DNA from: DASPKM01 sp963817075
Lineage (GTDB): Bacteria; Bacteroidota; Bacteroidia; Chitinophagales; Chitinophagaceae
NCBI GenBank assembly: GCA_963817075.1
Contig: CAWFMT010000005.1
Coordinates: 930,001-994,000 of the forward strand
Direction: 5' to 3'
Length of the DNA stretch: 64,000 nucleotides
The notes under the pieces are model-generated. The model searched no databases, was not told where the DNA came from, and saw only the letters and a list, made by a program, of their open reading frames with translations. Positions 35,134 to 44,996 of this stretch are shown here, piece after piece (the first letter of the stretch is position 1; every line of letters begins with the position of its first letter). The translations under genes were made by a program, and so were the position numbers.

Positions 35134-35305
35134 TCGCAAACTAAATGAACCAGTTAATACAAACTTCAATGTGAAAAAGTTTTTATCACTCTGCTTTAAT
35201 ATTTGTGGTTGATCAGGGTTTTCCACATGAGCAGTCATTCTGAAAATGATTTTATTGATTTTCCGCTGATGAATATTCATTAACTTTCTTAGGTCACTTT
35301 TATCT

Positions 35306-36313
35306 ATGAGCTTCTTAAGATCATCCTGGTTTCCAATTCTGCTCGGACTGGTCATTCTGATAGTGATCCTGAATGAGGTTTTAAGAAACGAGGCATCAGC
35401 AGTCGCTCCACCAATTGCTGGAAAAATTGTGTTGGATAAAAAAGAATGGCGTTCCCCGGATATTGATACTGTTCCAGATAATGAGTTTGGACGATTGATA
35501 AGGTATGGCCGTGATCTAATCGCAAATACTTCCAAATATCTTGGTCCCAAAGGCAGTGTTGCGGCATTGAGCAATGGAATGAATTGTCAAAATTGTCATG
35601 CTGAAGCAGGTATTCGACCATTCGGCAATTGTTTTTCTGCTGTGGCTTCAACCTATCCGAGATTCAGGAACAGAAGTGGTAAGATTGAATCAATTGAATT
35701 TCGTGTAAATGAATGTATGGAGAGAAGTCTCAACGGCAAGAAACTCGATAGTTTAAGCAGGGAAATGAGGGCGATGGTTGCCTATATGAATTGGGTGGGA
35801 GCAGAAGTTCCATCAGGAGTCAGACCAACGGGTGCAGGGACTGAAGAACTGCCGTTCCTAAGCAGAGCAGCAAATGTGCAAACGGGTCAAAGTATATATA
35901 TCTCGAAATGTCAATTATGCCATGGCATCAATGGCGAGGGCAAGATCAATTTTGATTCTACTGGATTTCTCTATCCGCCACTTTGGGGACCGGAGAGCTA
36001 CAATGTAAGCGCAGGTCTTTATCGCCTCTCCAGCTTTGCGGGTTATGTAAAGAATAATATGCCATTTGGAGCAACACACGAAAATCCGCAGTTGGGTGTA
36101 GAAGAAGCCTGGGACGTTGCAGCATTTGTGAATTCGCAACCACGCCCCAGGATTTTTTTCAAATATGACTGGCCTGATATAAGAACGAAGCCCTTAGACC
36201 ATCCCTTTGGTCCATATGCCGATGGCTTCTCTGAAAAAGATCATAAATATGGTCCCTTTCTCCCAATCAAGCAGGCAAGGGATAAACTATTAGCCTCCTC
36301 AAAAACTCCCTGA
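35306..36313 (+). CDS. TsdA-like dihaem cytochrome c (thiosulfate dehydrogenase family)
   Basis: A 335-residue exported protein with an N-terminal membrane anchor (about residues 9-26) and two haem sites: CQNCH (94-98) and CQLCH (202-206). Between them VNECMERSLNGKKL, and after the second FLYPPLWGPESYN, NMPFG and EEAWDVAAFVNS, are the landmarks of TsdA, which oxidises thiosulfate to tetrathionate or works in reverse. TsdA ligates one haem through a Cys; candidates here are Cys109 and Cys137. It converges on a Tat-exported DsrE-like gene. Confidence 0.85.
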   Translation: MSFLRSSWFPILLGLVILIVILNEVLRNEASAVAPPIAGKIVLDKKEWRSPDIDTVPDNEFGRLIRYGRDLIANTSKYLGPKGSVAALSNGMNCQNCHAEAGIRPFGNCFSAVASTYPRFRNRSGKIESIEFRVNECMERSLNGKKLDSLSREMRAMVAYMNWVGAEVPSGVRPTGAGTEELPFLSRAANVQTGQSIYISKCQLCHGINGEGKINFDSTGFLYPPLWGPESYNVSAGLYRLSSFAGYVKNNMPFGATHENPQLGVEEAWDVAAFVNSQPRPRIFFKYDWPDIRTKPLDHPFGPYADGFSEKDHKYGPFLPIKQARDKLLASSKTP

Positions 36314-36431
36314 ACAAAAATGTTTCACGCAAAGTCGCCAAGTATGCAAAGACGCAAAAAAAGAAATGACGCTTTGCTTCTTTGCGAGAAATTTTCCCCC
36401 ATTCACAACTCACGACTCACGATTGACGCTT

Positions 36432-37121
36432 CTAACTCGCAAAAATATATCCGCAGCCTTTTTCCTGTGCTCTGCCTAAAGCTAAAACTCCTGAAGGCAC
36501 AACCTGAATGCCCGGTAGAAGTCCAGCCACCCATTCTTTTTTGACTTCTGCTGCATCTGCTTTCATTCCATCTGCAACTTTGGTGCTATTAACTGTCAAT
36601 GCCATATCGCAAACGCAGAACATTACCCCACTCGCCTGGAGTTCATTAATGCCGATAGCAACTGCGCCAAGACCCGGTATTTTAAAATCACCTGGCTTTG
36701 GTTGCCAGAATGCGTTTCTTTTAGATGGAGTTTTGGTAGCGGGATCCTCCACTTTAAAGAATTCGCCAAAATTGTATTTCTCCCATAGACTGGATTGCAT
36801 TGCATACGGAATTGCAAGATGACGCAAAACAACTACAACACTGCAATCTTTCTCCGCTGTGCCGGTGTTGGCATTCGTAAGCAAGAAAACTTTTGGCCAT
36901 GCAAACGGGAATACTCCATGTGGCTCTGTAACATCAAATACGATCTTGTGTTTTCCTTTGATTTTGTTAAACCATTCATCAACATCAGCGTAAGCATTAT
37001 TGTTGCCGGCTTGTGCTTCATTGGATACCAGGGATCCAAAACTGAGTGCAGCTGCACTTGCCGCGAAAGCAGAAAGAAATTCTCTGCGATGTGACTTCGG
37101 GTGAAGATTCAACTCTTCCAT
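36432..37121 (-). CDS. Tat-exported DsrE-family-like sulfur-handling protein
   Basis: A twin-arginine signal (HRREFLSAFAASAAALSFGS, residues 12-31) precedes a DsrE/DsrF-type alpha/beta domain. Near the end, ELQASGVMFCVCDMAL carries the Cys region (CVC) and VVPSGVLALGRAQEKGCGYIF is the typical DsrE ending. Such proteins carry or relay sulfur; here export would place it in the periplasm, alongside the TsdA-like cytochrome encoded convergently next door. Role in thiosulfate metabolism is an inference from neighbourhood. 229 residues. Confidence 0.75.
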   Translation of the reverse strand: MEELNLHPKSHRREFLSAFAASAAALSFGSLVSNEAQAGNNNAYADVDEWFNKIKGKHKIVFDVTEPHGVFPFAWPKVFLLTNANTGTAEKDCSVVVVLRHLAIPYAMQSSLWEKYNFGEFFKVEDPATKTPSKRNAFWQPKPGDFKIPGLGAVAIGINELQASGVMFCVCDMALTVNSTKVADGMKADAAEVKKEWVAGLLPGIQVVPSGVLALGRAQEKGCGYIFAS

Positions 37122-37194
37122 ACCATATTGTTTTTGGTTATTAAATCGAGGGGTAAAAAGCTACGATAATTCTATAGAATTTCATCAATTGTGG

Positions 37195-37416
37195 ATTTCT
37201 TATAATTTGGAATTTGGTTTCTTCGCTTCCCTCAGGATTGGGAAAAGGGGAAATTGGAAGGATAGTTGATTAGTTGAGTTGTTGATTAGTAGAAATCAGG
37301 AATTTGCAATTAGGAATTGGGATCAACTCTCATCTTTCAACTGTCTTCGGTCAACTGCCAACACCCAACGGACATCGGCCAACTCTAAACTCTAAACTCT
37401 AAACCCGAAACCCGAC
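37195..37416. repeat. 7-nt-period repeat island upstream of ctaA
   Basis: From 37352 to 37416 the sequence is a chain of 7-nt words (CAACTGC-CAACACC, then AACTCTA three times, then AACCCGA twice). The part before it holds looser repeats (TTGATTAGTTGAG). The last unit abuts the ctaA -7 box. It fills the 310-bp gap after the DsrE-like gene. Confidence 0.75.
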
Positions 37417-37417
37417 G

Positions 37418-37425
37418 TACTTTTG
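37418..37425 (+). promoter_or_regulatory. -7 box of ctaA
   Basis: TACTTTTG, exact match, ending 6 nt before the ctaA ATG (37432), consistent with a leaderless mRNA. Confidence 0.65.
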
Positions 37426-37431
37426 CGGCAG

Positions 37432-38520
37432 ATGAATGAATTACAGAAGCAGCATCCTTCACGAGCTGTTGCATATTGGGTGATGATTGGAGTAGTTATG
37501 CTTTTAATCCAGGTAGTTTTGGGAGGTATCACTCGACTAACGGGCTCAGGATTATCAATTACAGAATGGAATATTGTTACCGGTACACTACCACCCTTGA
37601 ATGAACAACAATGGATCAATGAATTCAATAAGTATAAGGAGACTCCACAGTACCAGGTATTGAATTCAGATTTTGCGCTTGGAGATTTTAAGTACATTTT
37701 TTTTTGGGAATGGCTTCACAGAGTATGGGCCAGAATAATTGCAGTTGCCTTCGCTATCCCTTTCATTATTTTTCTTATCCGCGGTAAGATCCGGAAGGAT
37801 ATGGTTTCCCAATTGGTTCTCCTTTTTCTTCTTGGTGCGCTTCAAGGCGCAATAGGCTGGCTCATGGTTAAAACCGGACTCACCGGTGACGCCATTTATG
37901 TTAAGCCAACACGCCTGGCTCTTCATTTTGTTTTTGCACTCGGATTGATTGCATATGCATTCAGGGTTGGCATCAAATGGCTTTATCCTGATGTCGGCGG
38001 AGTCTATATAAAACTAAGAGGACTCACAAGCTTCATAATCATTCTCACCTTTTTTCAATTCGTATTTGGAGCCCTGATGGCTGGACACAAAGCAGCCAAC
38101 GTTGCTCCTACCTGGCCCGATATCAATGGGAGCATGGTTCCTGCAGGGATGTTCAAAACTAATTCGCTCGCGTTGGAGGTTGTGGAGAATAAACTGACCA
38201 TCCATTTCATTCACCGTACTACCGGGTATTTGCTATTTCTTTTTGTACTTGTATGGACAATCCTGGCCCACAGTAAGAAAAGTAATTCTTCTTCCTTTCT
38301 GGCAACCAGGCGTTTTCCTCTTCTACTCATCACTCTTCAGATCGTTCTGGGAGTATTAAGTGTGCTTACTAGTCCGGAAATCATAGTGAATCACTGGGGA
38401 AGATTTGAATGGATGGCAATACTGCATCAGCTTATTGGAATGTTATTTCTCCTGGTGATGGTCTGGTTCCATTACCTAATGGGCTCGGACAAAGGGATTT
38501 CCCGTTCAATTCCCGCTTAA
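37432..38520 (+). CDS. ctaA: Haem A synthase (COX15/CtaA)
   Basis: Oxidises the haem O methyl group to formyl, giving haem A for the cox operon. It is a 362-residue protein of two four-helix bundles with His ligands: GGITRLTGSGLSITEWNI (about residues 30-47) is the first signature, HRVWAR the second, GLTGD-x-x with LALHFVFA the third, and HRTTGYLLF near 261 and HQLIGM near 329 complete the pattern. The start is ATG 37432, not the upstream TTG, which lies inside the -7 box. It stands alone from ctaB at 4383. Confidence 0.95.
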   Translation: MNELQKQHPSRAVAYWVMIGVVMLLIQVVLGGITRLTGSGLSITEWNIVTGTLPPLNEQQWINEFNKYKETPQYQVLNSDFALGDFKYIFFWEWLHRVWARIIAVAFAIPFIIFLIRGKIRKDMVSQLVLLFLLGALQGAIGWLMVKTGLTGDAIYVKPTRLALHFVFALGLIAYAFRVGIKWLYPDVGGVYIKLRGLTSFIIILTFFQFVFGALMAGHKAANVAPTWPDINGSMVPAGMFKTNSLALEVVENKLTIHFIHRTTGYLLFLFVLVWTILAHSKKSNSSSFLATRRFPLLLITLQIVLGVLSVLTSPEIIVNHWGRFEWMAILHQLIGMLFLLVMVWFHYLMGSDKGISRSIPA

Positions 38521-38666
38521 TCTCCAAAAGATTATACAAGCTTGGTCTGAAACTATCAGACCTTCGTAATAACTAACGCAGCGCCAATAATTTACTTCTT
38601 GTCTTATCGTTATATGCGTGACCGGCCTGTTGGTCCTATTGGCCTGTGCTACCTCACCGCAAACTT

Positions 38667-40916
38667 ATGTGGCAATATGTAAAATCTGTTTACCATTCGT
38701 TCCCTGTACAGCTGGTACTCCTGCATTTGAAGAAATTCCAGGTGTTGCTTCTGTTCTGGTTCATACTGTTTAGCTGTGTGAACGGAAGTTTCATGCAAAC
38801 CTTTGGAGCAAACTCACTTTTTCTTGCACCTGAATATCTCGGCAATGTTAATGCTCTAAGCGTCTCAATAGTGGGCGCAGCATTTGGAGTTTTTGTGATG
38901 AGTTGGAACATTACAACTTTCATTTTGTTTAGCAGGCATTTCAAATTTCTTGCAACCACAACCAATCCCTTTTTAAAATATTGCATCAACAATTTCATCA
39001 TTCCGATACTCTTTGTAATCTTCTTCCTTTCCAGAGCAGTGTTTTTCCAAAGACACAAGGAATTGTTCAGTGTGTTCGATATTGTCTTATCATCATTGGG
39101 TTTCTTACTTGGCTTTGTGTTGGTGATCCTGATTTCTTTCCTTTATTTTTTTCGGGCCGACAAGTCCATTATACGCAGAATGAGCCCGGTGATTGGTAAT
39201 CCTCAATTATTCAGGACGCAATTTCGCAGGAGTATGACGAAGCTGACCGAAAGTCGGCTCATCAAAGTGGATTATTATCTCAACACACCTATCCATGTCA
39301 AAAAGGTTAGAGACGTTTCCCACTACAGCAGAGAATTCATCGATACGATCTTTAGTCGCCACCATTTTGCAGCCGTACTTTCAATCTTCATCTCTTTTGT
39401 TTTCCTGATCCTTCTCGGATTTTTTCTTGACTATAGATTTTTTCAATTACCGGCAGCGGCAAGTATCATCATGTTTTTTGCAGTATTCATTGCTGTGGCA
39501 GGATCCTTTTCCTACTATCTCCAGAGTTGGAGCATTCCATTTGTTATTGTGCTGTTCTTCATTGTGAATTTTTTATATCGAAATAATATAATCGATCCAA
39601 CAAACAAAGCTTACGGGGTTAACTATAGCAATAAGGATGAACGACCAGAATATTCAAGACAATCGTTGATGCAGATCTGCACACCGGAGAAAGTGCAGGC
39701 GGACACAGACAACATGATCCGCATTCTTGAGAATTGGAAAAAGAAACAAGGCGAAGACAAGCCTGCGATGATCATTATTAATACAAGTGGAGGTGGAACC
39801 AGGAGCGCAACTTTTACTATGAATGTTTTGCAACGTCTGGATAGCATCAGCAACGGAGATCTATTGAAAAAAACTTTTCTGATCACTGGCTCATCAGGTG
39901 GTATGCTTGGAGCAACTTATTTCAGAGAATTATATCGAAACAAACTAAAAAATCCCTCACTTAATTTACGCGATCCTCGATACGTGGACGATATTTCCGG
40001 TGATCTGTTAAATCCTTTATTCTCTTCGATGGTGGCGAGAGACCTTGCTTCTCCAGCTCACAAATTCAAAGTAGGCAAGTACACTTACATTAAAGATCGC
40101 GGCTATGCATTTGAACAGAAGTTGAATGAGAATACACACGGGATCCTGGACAACTCCATCAGCGACTATACATTTGATGAGGGCAATGGAAGAATTCCAT
40201 TAATGATTTACCATCCGGTGATAACAAGGGATGGCCGTAAACTTATTATCAGCAGTCAGCCAGTTAGATTCCTGATGAGACCATTGAATGATTCAGCTTC
40301 TCCAGTTGACCCTGATGGTATTGACTTTGGCGCATTATTCAAGAACCAGGATGCAATGAGCCTTCGAATGCTCACCATTCTTCGGATGAATGCTACATTT
40401 CCCTATGTGCTTCCAAATGTTTGGCTTCCTTCCAAGCCTGTCATTGATGTTATGGATGCAGGGTTTCGGGATAATTATGGACAAGAGACATCTGCAAGGT
40501 TTCTGCAATTATTCAGAAAATGGATATTGGAAAATACCAGCTCGGTTATTGTAATTCAGATACGTGATAGAAAAAGCGGGGGCTGGGAATATCCATATGA
40601 ATCCTCAGGACTGAACGACATCTTCATGAAACCTGCATTCCTTTTGCAGCACAACTGGTATAAGATCCAGGAATATCAACAAGATGATCTAATGAGTCTC
40701 ACAAAGGAACTATACGGTCCCAAATTTCATAAACTATCCATCCAGTATTATCCTAAAAAGGATGAGGCAAGGGCTACACTCAATTTTCATCTTACTCAAA
40801 GTGAAAAGCTTGATCTCATGCAATCTCTGGACAACCCATATAATAGCAAATTGATGGACCAGTTTCGTTCATTGATAAGTGCACCACCTGCCAAAGAACT
40901 TACAAAGGCTGAATAA
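38667..40916 (+). CDS. Membrane patatin-like phospholipase
   Basis: A 749-residue protein with about seven to eight hydrophobic helices in residues 10-310, then a patatin domain. It shows the oxyanion loop SGGGTRSATFTM, the nucleophile GSSGG, and DAGFRDNYG with the Asp of the Ser-Asp dyad, about residues 365-640. Patatin domains cleave acyl esters of phospholipids. The N-terminal helices suggest it acts on inner-membrane lipid. A GTG at 38646 is an alternative start. Its stop overlaps the converging lipid-kinase gene by 17 bp. Confidence 0.83.
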   Translation: MWQYVKSVYHSFPVQLVLLHLKKFQVLLLFWFILFSCVNGSFMQTFGANSLFLAPEYLGNVNALSVSIVGAAFGVFVMSWNITTFILFSRHFKFLATTTNPFLKYCINNFIIPILFVIFFLSRAVFFQRHKELFSVFDIVLSSLGFLLGFVLVILISFLYFFRADKSIIRRMSPVIGNPQLFRTQFRRSMTKLTESRLIKVDYYLNTPIHVKKVRDVSHYSREFIDTIFSRHHFAAVLSIFISFVFLILLGFFLDYRFFQLPAAASIIMFFAVFIAVAGSFSYYLQSWSIPFVIVLFFIVNFLYRNNIIDPTNKAYGVNYSNKDERPEYSRQSLMQICTPEKVQADTDNMIRILENWKKKQGEDKPAMIIINTSGGGTRSATFTMNVLQRLDSISNGDLLKKTFLITGSSGGMLGATYFRELYRNKLKNPSLNLRDPRYVDDISGDLLNPLFSSMVARDLASPAHKFKVGKYTYIKDRGYAFEQKLNENTHGILDNSISDYTFDEGNGRIPLMIYHPVITRDGRKLIISSQPVRFLMRPLNDSASPVDPDGIDFGALFKNQDAMSLRMLTILRMNATFPYVLPNVWLPSKPVIDVMDAGFRDNYGQETSARFLQLFRKWILENTSSVIVIQIRDRKSGGWEYPYESSGLNDIFMKPAFLLQHNWYKIQEYQQDDLMSLTKELYGPKFHKLSIQYYPKKDEARATLNFHLTQSEKLDLMQSLDNPYNSKLMDQFRSLISAPPAKELTKAE

Positions 40917-41802
40917 GCTTGAAAAATCCGGGAAGAATAGAAATGTCAAGTTGATGAATGCTGTCGCGAGGTTCTCCATCAATATGCATGGGGGCATCAT
41001 CGTAATTGATAACCTTCAGGTTAGTGGTTTGAAAATAAATGACAGGTGAATTGAGAGAATTTTCAATTTTTTTTATTCTACCTGCCAAAACCTGGTGCAA
41101 AACATTCAAAAGGAGCATCGACTTGAATGATTTCTTGACCACAACAACATCCAGCAATCCATCTGAAAGATCTGCTTGTGGAGCTATTGTAAAATTATTT
41201 CCGAATTGATTACTATTTGCAATACTTATGAAATAGGCACTCGTAGAAAAACTGATGTTCCCTGACTCAATTTGAAAAGAAAAACTTTTTGCAGAAAAGA
41301 AACTCATGGTAGTCAGCTTTGCATATGTTCCAAATCCTCGCTTCCCATATATTGCAAACTTGTGGGCAACAGTTGCATCCAATCCGAGTCCACATAACAT
41401 GCAAGCAAATTTGTCATTCACCATAAAACCATCAATCGCTCTTGCATGACCCTCGAAAATGGTGGTTAGTGCCCTTTTAGGCGATCTTGGAATTTTTGCA
41501 GCAAGTGCCAGCCCATTTCCTGAACCAAGTGGAACAATACCAAATCGAACACCAGTTTTAGCCAGGGCGAAAACAGCGCTATTGACAGATCCGTCGCCAC
41601 CACAAATCACAACATCAGTGATATTTTCTTTCTTTATTTTTTCCGCAAGGAATTCATAGCCTCCACCTTGCTCAGTAGGAAGAATTTCAAAAGGGGTATT
41701 TTGAGAGGATGTGTACTCTTTAATCAGGGCGATCAAGGATTCTTTATGCCTTGTGCCTGAGATGGGATTTATAAGGTAAATAAGGCGTCTTGGCTTCATC
41801 AA
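40900..41802 (-). CDS. Diacylglycerol/lipid kinase (YegS/DgkB family)
   Basis: A 300-residue kinase domain: LIYLINPISGTRH is the N-terminal strand, VVICGGDGSVNSAVFALA the ATP-binding GGDG motif (about residues 60-77), and VPLGSGNGLA the P-loop-like region. ALTTIFEGHARAIDGFMV and GLLDVVVVKKS match the C-terminal beta-sandwich. It phosphorylates diacylglycerol or a related lipid and so recycles lipids. The gene converges with the patatin gene, overlapping by 17 bp. Confidence 0.88.
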   Translation of the reverse strand: MMKPRRLIYLINPISGTRHKESLIALIKEYTSSQNTPFEILPTEQGGGYEFLAEKIKKENITDVVICGGDGSVNSAVFALAKTGVRFGIVPLGSGNGLALAAKIPRSPKRALTTIFEGHARAIDGFMVNDKFACMLCGLGLDATVAHKFAIYGKRGFGTYAKLTTMSFFSAKSFSFQIESGNISFSTSAYFISIANSNQFGNNFTIAPQADLSDGLLDVVVVKKSFKSMLLLNVLHQVLAGRIKKIENSLNSPVIYFQTTNLKVINYDDAPMHIDGEPRDSIHQLDISILPGFFKLIQPL

Positions 41803-41858
41803 ATGTCAAAATAAATTCTACCTGAATTGAGCACTCAAATATTTATAAGAGTAATAAA

Positions 41859-42905
41859 TTACCACTTCAACAAGGCGCTACCCCAGGTGAATCCACTTCC
41901 AAAGGCTGCAAGGCAAACCAGATCTCCATCCTTTACTTTTCCTTGTTCCCATGCTTCACAAAGGGCAATGGGAATGGAGGCTGCCGTAGTGTTGCCGTAT
42001 TGTTGAATATTATTATATACCTGGTCATCTCTAAGTTTCAATTTATGTTGTACAAATTGACTGATCCTAAGATTGGCCTGATGCGGGATCAATAATTTGA
42101 TATCAGAGGTTTCATAACCATTTGCAGCAAGAGCTTCAGAGATTACTTCAGGAAATTTAACAACGGCTTTTTTGAAAACTGCCTGTCCATCCATATTTGG
42201 ATATAGGTCGTCATTATCAATAACATTCTTTGTTACGAATAATCCTCCATACGGTTGATCTGGTTCAGCAGGTTTTTTTTCAGGAATAAATTTTCCGGCA
42301 TGAAATCCTGGGTTCATCATTGATAAAAGTTCTGCTTCATTACCGTCACTATGCAGGTGAGTACTCAAAATACCCCTGTCGTCATTTGTAGGTTGCAGCA
42401 CTACGGATCCAGCACCATCACCGAAGATCACTGAAACATTTCTTCCTCTTGTACTAAAGTCGAGTCCATATGAATGTAACTCGGCGGCTACAACCAGGAT
42501 GTTCTTATACATTCCTGTTCTGATGAACTGATCAGCAATACTCAAAGCATAGATAAATCCACTGCACTGATTTCGCACGTCCAGTGCACCGATCTCACCC
42601 ATCTTCATGGCTCTCTGCAGGAGTACTCCGCAGCCTGGGAAAAAATAATCAGGGCTTATGGTAGCGAAAACGATGAAATCAATATCCTCTGCTTTGACAT
42701 TTGCCCGATCCATTGCAACCTTGGCCGCTTCCACACCCATGGTGCTTGTGGTTTCTTCGAACCTCGTGGCGTATCTTCTTTCTTTGATGCCTGTCCGTTC
42801 ACGGATCCACTCATCTGTTGTATCCATCACCTTGGTCAGATCATCGTTGGTCACAATATTTTCAGGCACATACATCCCAATACCTGCAATTCTTGAACGA
42901 AACAT
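41859..42905 (-). CDS. fabH: 3-oxoacyl-ACP synthase III
   Basis: Starts fatty-acid synthesis by condensing an acyl-CoA with malonyl-ACP. Catalytic residues are Cys114 in RNQCSGFIYAL, His in IPHQANLRI (about 264) and Asn in QYGNTTAASIP (about 295). At 348 residues it is a FabH/KASIII of standard size. In Bacteroidota the priming unit is often branched-chain acyl-CoA. It lies on the minus strand after a 56-bp gap from the lipid kinase. Confidence 0.94.
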   Translation of the reverse strand: MFRSRIAGIGMYVPENIVTNDDLTKVMDTTDEWIRERTGIKERRYATRFEETTSTMGVEAAKVAMDRANVKAEDIDFIVFATISPDYFFPGCGVLLQRAMKMGEIGALDVRNQCSGFIYALSIADQFIRTGMYKNILVVAAELHSYGLDFSTRGRNVSVIFGDGAGSVVLQPTNDDRGILSTHLHSDGNEAELLSMMNPGFHAGKFIPEKKPAEPDQPYGGLFVTKNVIDNDDLYPNMDGQAVFKKAVVKFPEVISEALAANGYETSDIKLLIPHQANLRISQFVQHKLKLRDDQVYNNIQQYGNTTAASIPIALCEAWEQGKVKDGDLVCLAAFGSGFTWGSALLKW

Positions 42906-42939
42906 ATCGAAATATTTAAGTTTGAAAAGTACTTAACGA

Positions 42940-43009
42940 GGTCAGAAGTCAGAATGAATCTTGAAACTTAACGATACAGACCTCCGACTTCAGACTTCGG
43001 ACTTCACCT
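42940..43009. repeat. 7-nt-period repeat run between fabH and a hydrolase
   Basis: CCGACTT-CAGACTT-CGGACTT (42984-43004) and AGTCAGA pairs just before it follow the same word set as the unit at 62098. Confidence 0.75.
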
Positions 43010-44002
43010 TCATTCCTGTTCCTTCATCTTTAAGACGTCCTCCAAAAACTTTGCTATCTCTCTCTTCACTCCCTCCACATCCTTGGATTTAATATAACTC
43101 CCCACAACATGATTTCCTGTAGTTGGCATCACAACTGCCTTCTTATTATCAGCTGAAGTTCCTAATTGTTCAAACATCTCTTTCATTGCACTTACACTCA
43201 CTACAGAATCCTGGTGTATTTCATCCTTATAATAATATAACATCAGGGTTGGCTGCTTTATCTTGCTGAATGTTTCTTCGTTCATACTTGTTTCCAGAAA
43301 TTCCTGTAACTGTACTGCCGCATCTACTGGATACTTGTGATACCAATATTGTTTATAGATTGAACGGGTATCTTTTGAAACAACATAGTTTGATCCCAAA
43401 ATCATTCTTGCTACCTGTAATCCCCAGGGATTATTTAGTAACCACGCATTCTTGTCGAAAATCCTGACGTTTGGCGACATCATGACCAGTGCATGAACAT
43501 CATTGGGAAAAGAGGATGCGAGCTTCATAGCAAGAGAAGCTCCTGTTGATGTAGCCATGAGGATGACTTTATTTCCAAGCTTTTTACCGAGCACCAGGCT
43601 TTCCTTCGCAGATTCCCAATATTTTTCCGGAGTGAAATTGATGAGTGGATCAACCGTGTCTATTCCATGTTCAATTAATCTTGAGAGATATAGGTTACAT
43701 CCGAATCTTTTTGCAATTTCAGTATGGACGGGATCACCTTCTTCCTGACTTGCACTGAATCCATGCAGATAAACAATAGAATAATCAGTTTTGTCTCCAA
43801 TTGAATCTGCCCAGATAATTCTTGCCTGATTGTCTGGTTTCAGTTTGTGCGCTGCTTCTCTTGCTTGTACAAATTCTTCAGGCGGCAGTGAAATTGATGG
43901 TAATTCCTGTGAGTATACCGGGGTGGAAGGGTGAGGTCCAAGAAAGTATACTACCAGGAGGATCAGAACTATTACAGAAAAGATCCTAAAAAATTTCTTC
44001 AT
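43010..44002 (-). CDS. Exported alpha/beta hydrolase
   Basis: A 330-residue protein with an N-terminal anchor or signal (about residues 3-20). The fold is supported by VYLHGFSASQEEG (oxyanion region), MATSTGASLAMKLAS with the A-T-S-T-G nucleophile elbow (about 150), YYKDEIHQD for the acid and TGNHVVGS for the His. It belongs with lipase/esterase-like serine hydrolases. The substrate is unknown. No operon partner; a repeat run separates it from fabH. Confidence 0.78.
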   Translation of the reverse strand: MKKFFRIFSVIVLILLVVYFLGPHPSTPVYSQELPSISLPPEEFVQAREAAHKLKPDNQARIIWADSIGDKTDYSIVYLHGFSASQEEGDPVHTEIAKRFGCNLYLSRLIEHGIDTVDPLINFTPEKYWESAKESLVLGKKLGNKVILMATSTGASLAMKLASSFPNDVHALVMMSPNVRIFDKNAWLLNNPWGLQVARMILGSNYVVSKDTRSIYKQYWYHKYPVDAAVQLQEFLETSMNEETFSKIKQPTLMLYYYKDEIHQDSVVSVSAMKEMFEQLGTSADNKKAVVMPTTGNHVVGSYIKSKDVEGVKREIAKFLEDVLKMKEQE

Positions 44003-44402
44003 GATTGGGGTTTAATCCTTGATTAATGGTCAAAAGTAAAGTATAGCAGAGGAAATCTTTGTTTGATAGTTGTGGGGCGTTGATCGATGGACGTTGGCTG
44101 TTGGTCGTTTCAGTAAATCGAGGAAATTGTCACCAACGATCAACGACCACCGAACATCGATCTACGGCAGTTGGTCGTTTCAGTTGACGAAATTGTCACC
44201 AACCATCAACGATCAACGACCACCGAACATCGATCTTAATCCAAATCAACAAAGTCACAGTTGCGTAAGTAAAACACTTAGATGAAATAGCATTAATACT
44301 TATTGTCTCTAAATAGATTGATAAAATAGAAATACTAAAATCTGTCAATCGTTGTTGCGATAACCCCATGTGCATAATTCGCACCTGCTAGGATTGAACC
44401 CT
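44003..44402. repeat. Intergenic stretch with a 70-bp direct repeat
   Basis: Two units, 44100-44163 and 44170-44236, start with GTTGGTCGTTTCAG and end with CGAACATCGATCT; period 70 bp, with small insertions. Within each unit the words CGATCAA, CGACCAC, CGAACAT follow a 7-nt period. The rest holds no gene. Confidence 0.7.
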
Positions 44403-44996
44403 ATGAGCGATTCTATTTTCAAGAAGATCAACATCTTTATTTCTGTAAGCCAAAAAAGCATGCAGGAGTATTTCAACGCTCATGATCCTGCTCCGATGTA
44501 CAAGCGTCAGTTAAGTCCGGAATTTGAGGAGTATATCATGAACTACGCAATGGGGTGCAAAAAATTTTCCAGCCTTACTTTTAAAGTGAATTGTTCTGAT
44601 TCGGCCGATGAGCAGCATATAGAAACACTGCTACACGCAATCCGTCGGCATTTTTCTGTTAAGAAGTCCATCAAAGAAGCAGAATTGAAGCGCTTCAAGA
44701 TGCGGTCCTATACCCTATTATTTGTTGCATTTGGCGTTGGAGTCATTTGTCATGGATTCCTGGGAAGTTTTCTTCATGACCAAGGTGGATGGGTTTCAGG
44801 AATTACCAACAGCATGGATGTGTTGAGCTGGGTAATTCTTTGGCGTCCGATAGATCAACTTTTATTTCAGAAGGGAGGTTTTGAACAGGAGATTTTAGTC
44901 TATGAAAAAATTGTACATGGAGAGGTTGGGCCAATTGAAAATGCCAAGGTCATATCCATTGAAAACCTTAAAAAAATATCAGAAGGCAGGATTTAA
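44403..44996 (+). CDS. Membrane protein of unknown function
   Basis: A 197-residue protein with a cytoplasmic-looking N-terminal domain of about 100 residues (FKKINIFISVSQKSMQEYFN is amphipathic; later MGCKKFSSLTFKVNC) and two hydrophobic helices (about residues 104-120 and 132-150), followed by a short helical tail. I recognise no family. Start at ATG 44403; the upstream ATG at 44370 lies in a region with no coding signs. The next gene begins in or just after its end, so they are probably co-transcribed. Confidence 0.55.
   Translation: MSDSIFKKINIFISVSQKSMQEYFNAHDPAPMYKRQLSPEFEEYIMNYAMGCKKFSSLTFKVNCSDSADEQHIETLLHAIRRHFSVKKSIKEAELKRFKMRSYTLLFVAFGVGVICHGFLGSFLHDQGGWVSGITNSMDVLSWVILWRPIDQLLFQKGGFEQEILVYEKIVHGEVGPIENAKVISIENLKKISEGRI

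Noticed and set aside
35134..35574. Long upstream extension of the rnhB frame
   Set aside because: It is antisense to the cytochrome gene and exceeds the RNase HII length by about 147 residues.
44380..44402. GATTGAACC-like sequence resembling a tRNA T-loop on the minus strand
   Set aside because: The flanking stem does not pair (at most 4 bp) and no cloverleaf is found upstream; it is just the start region of a gene.
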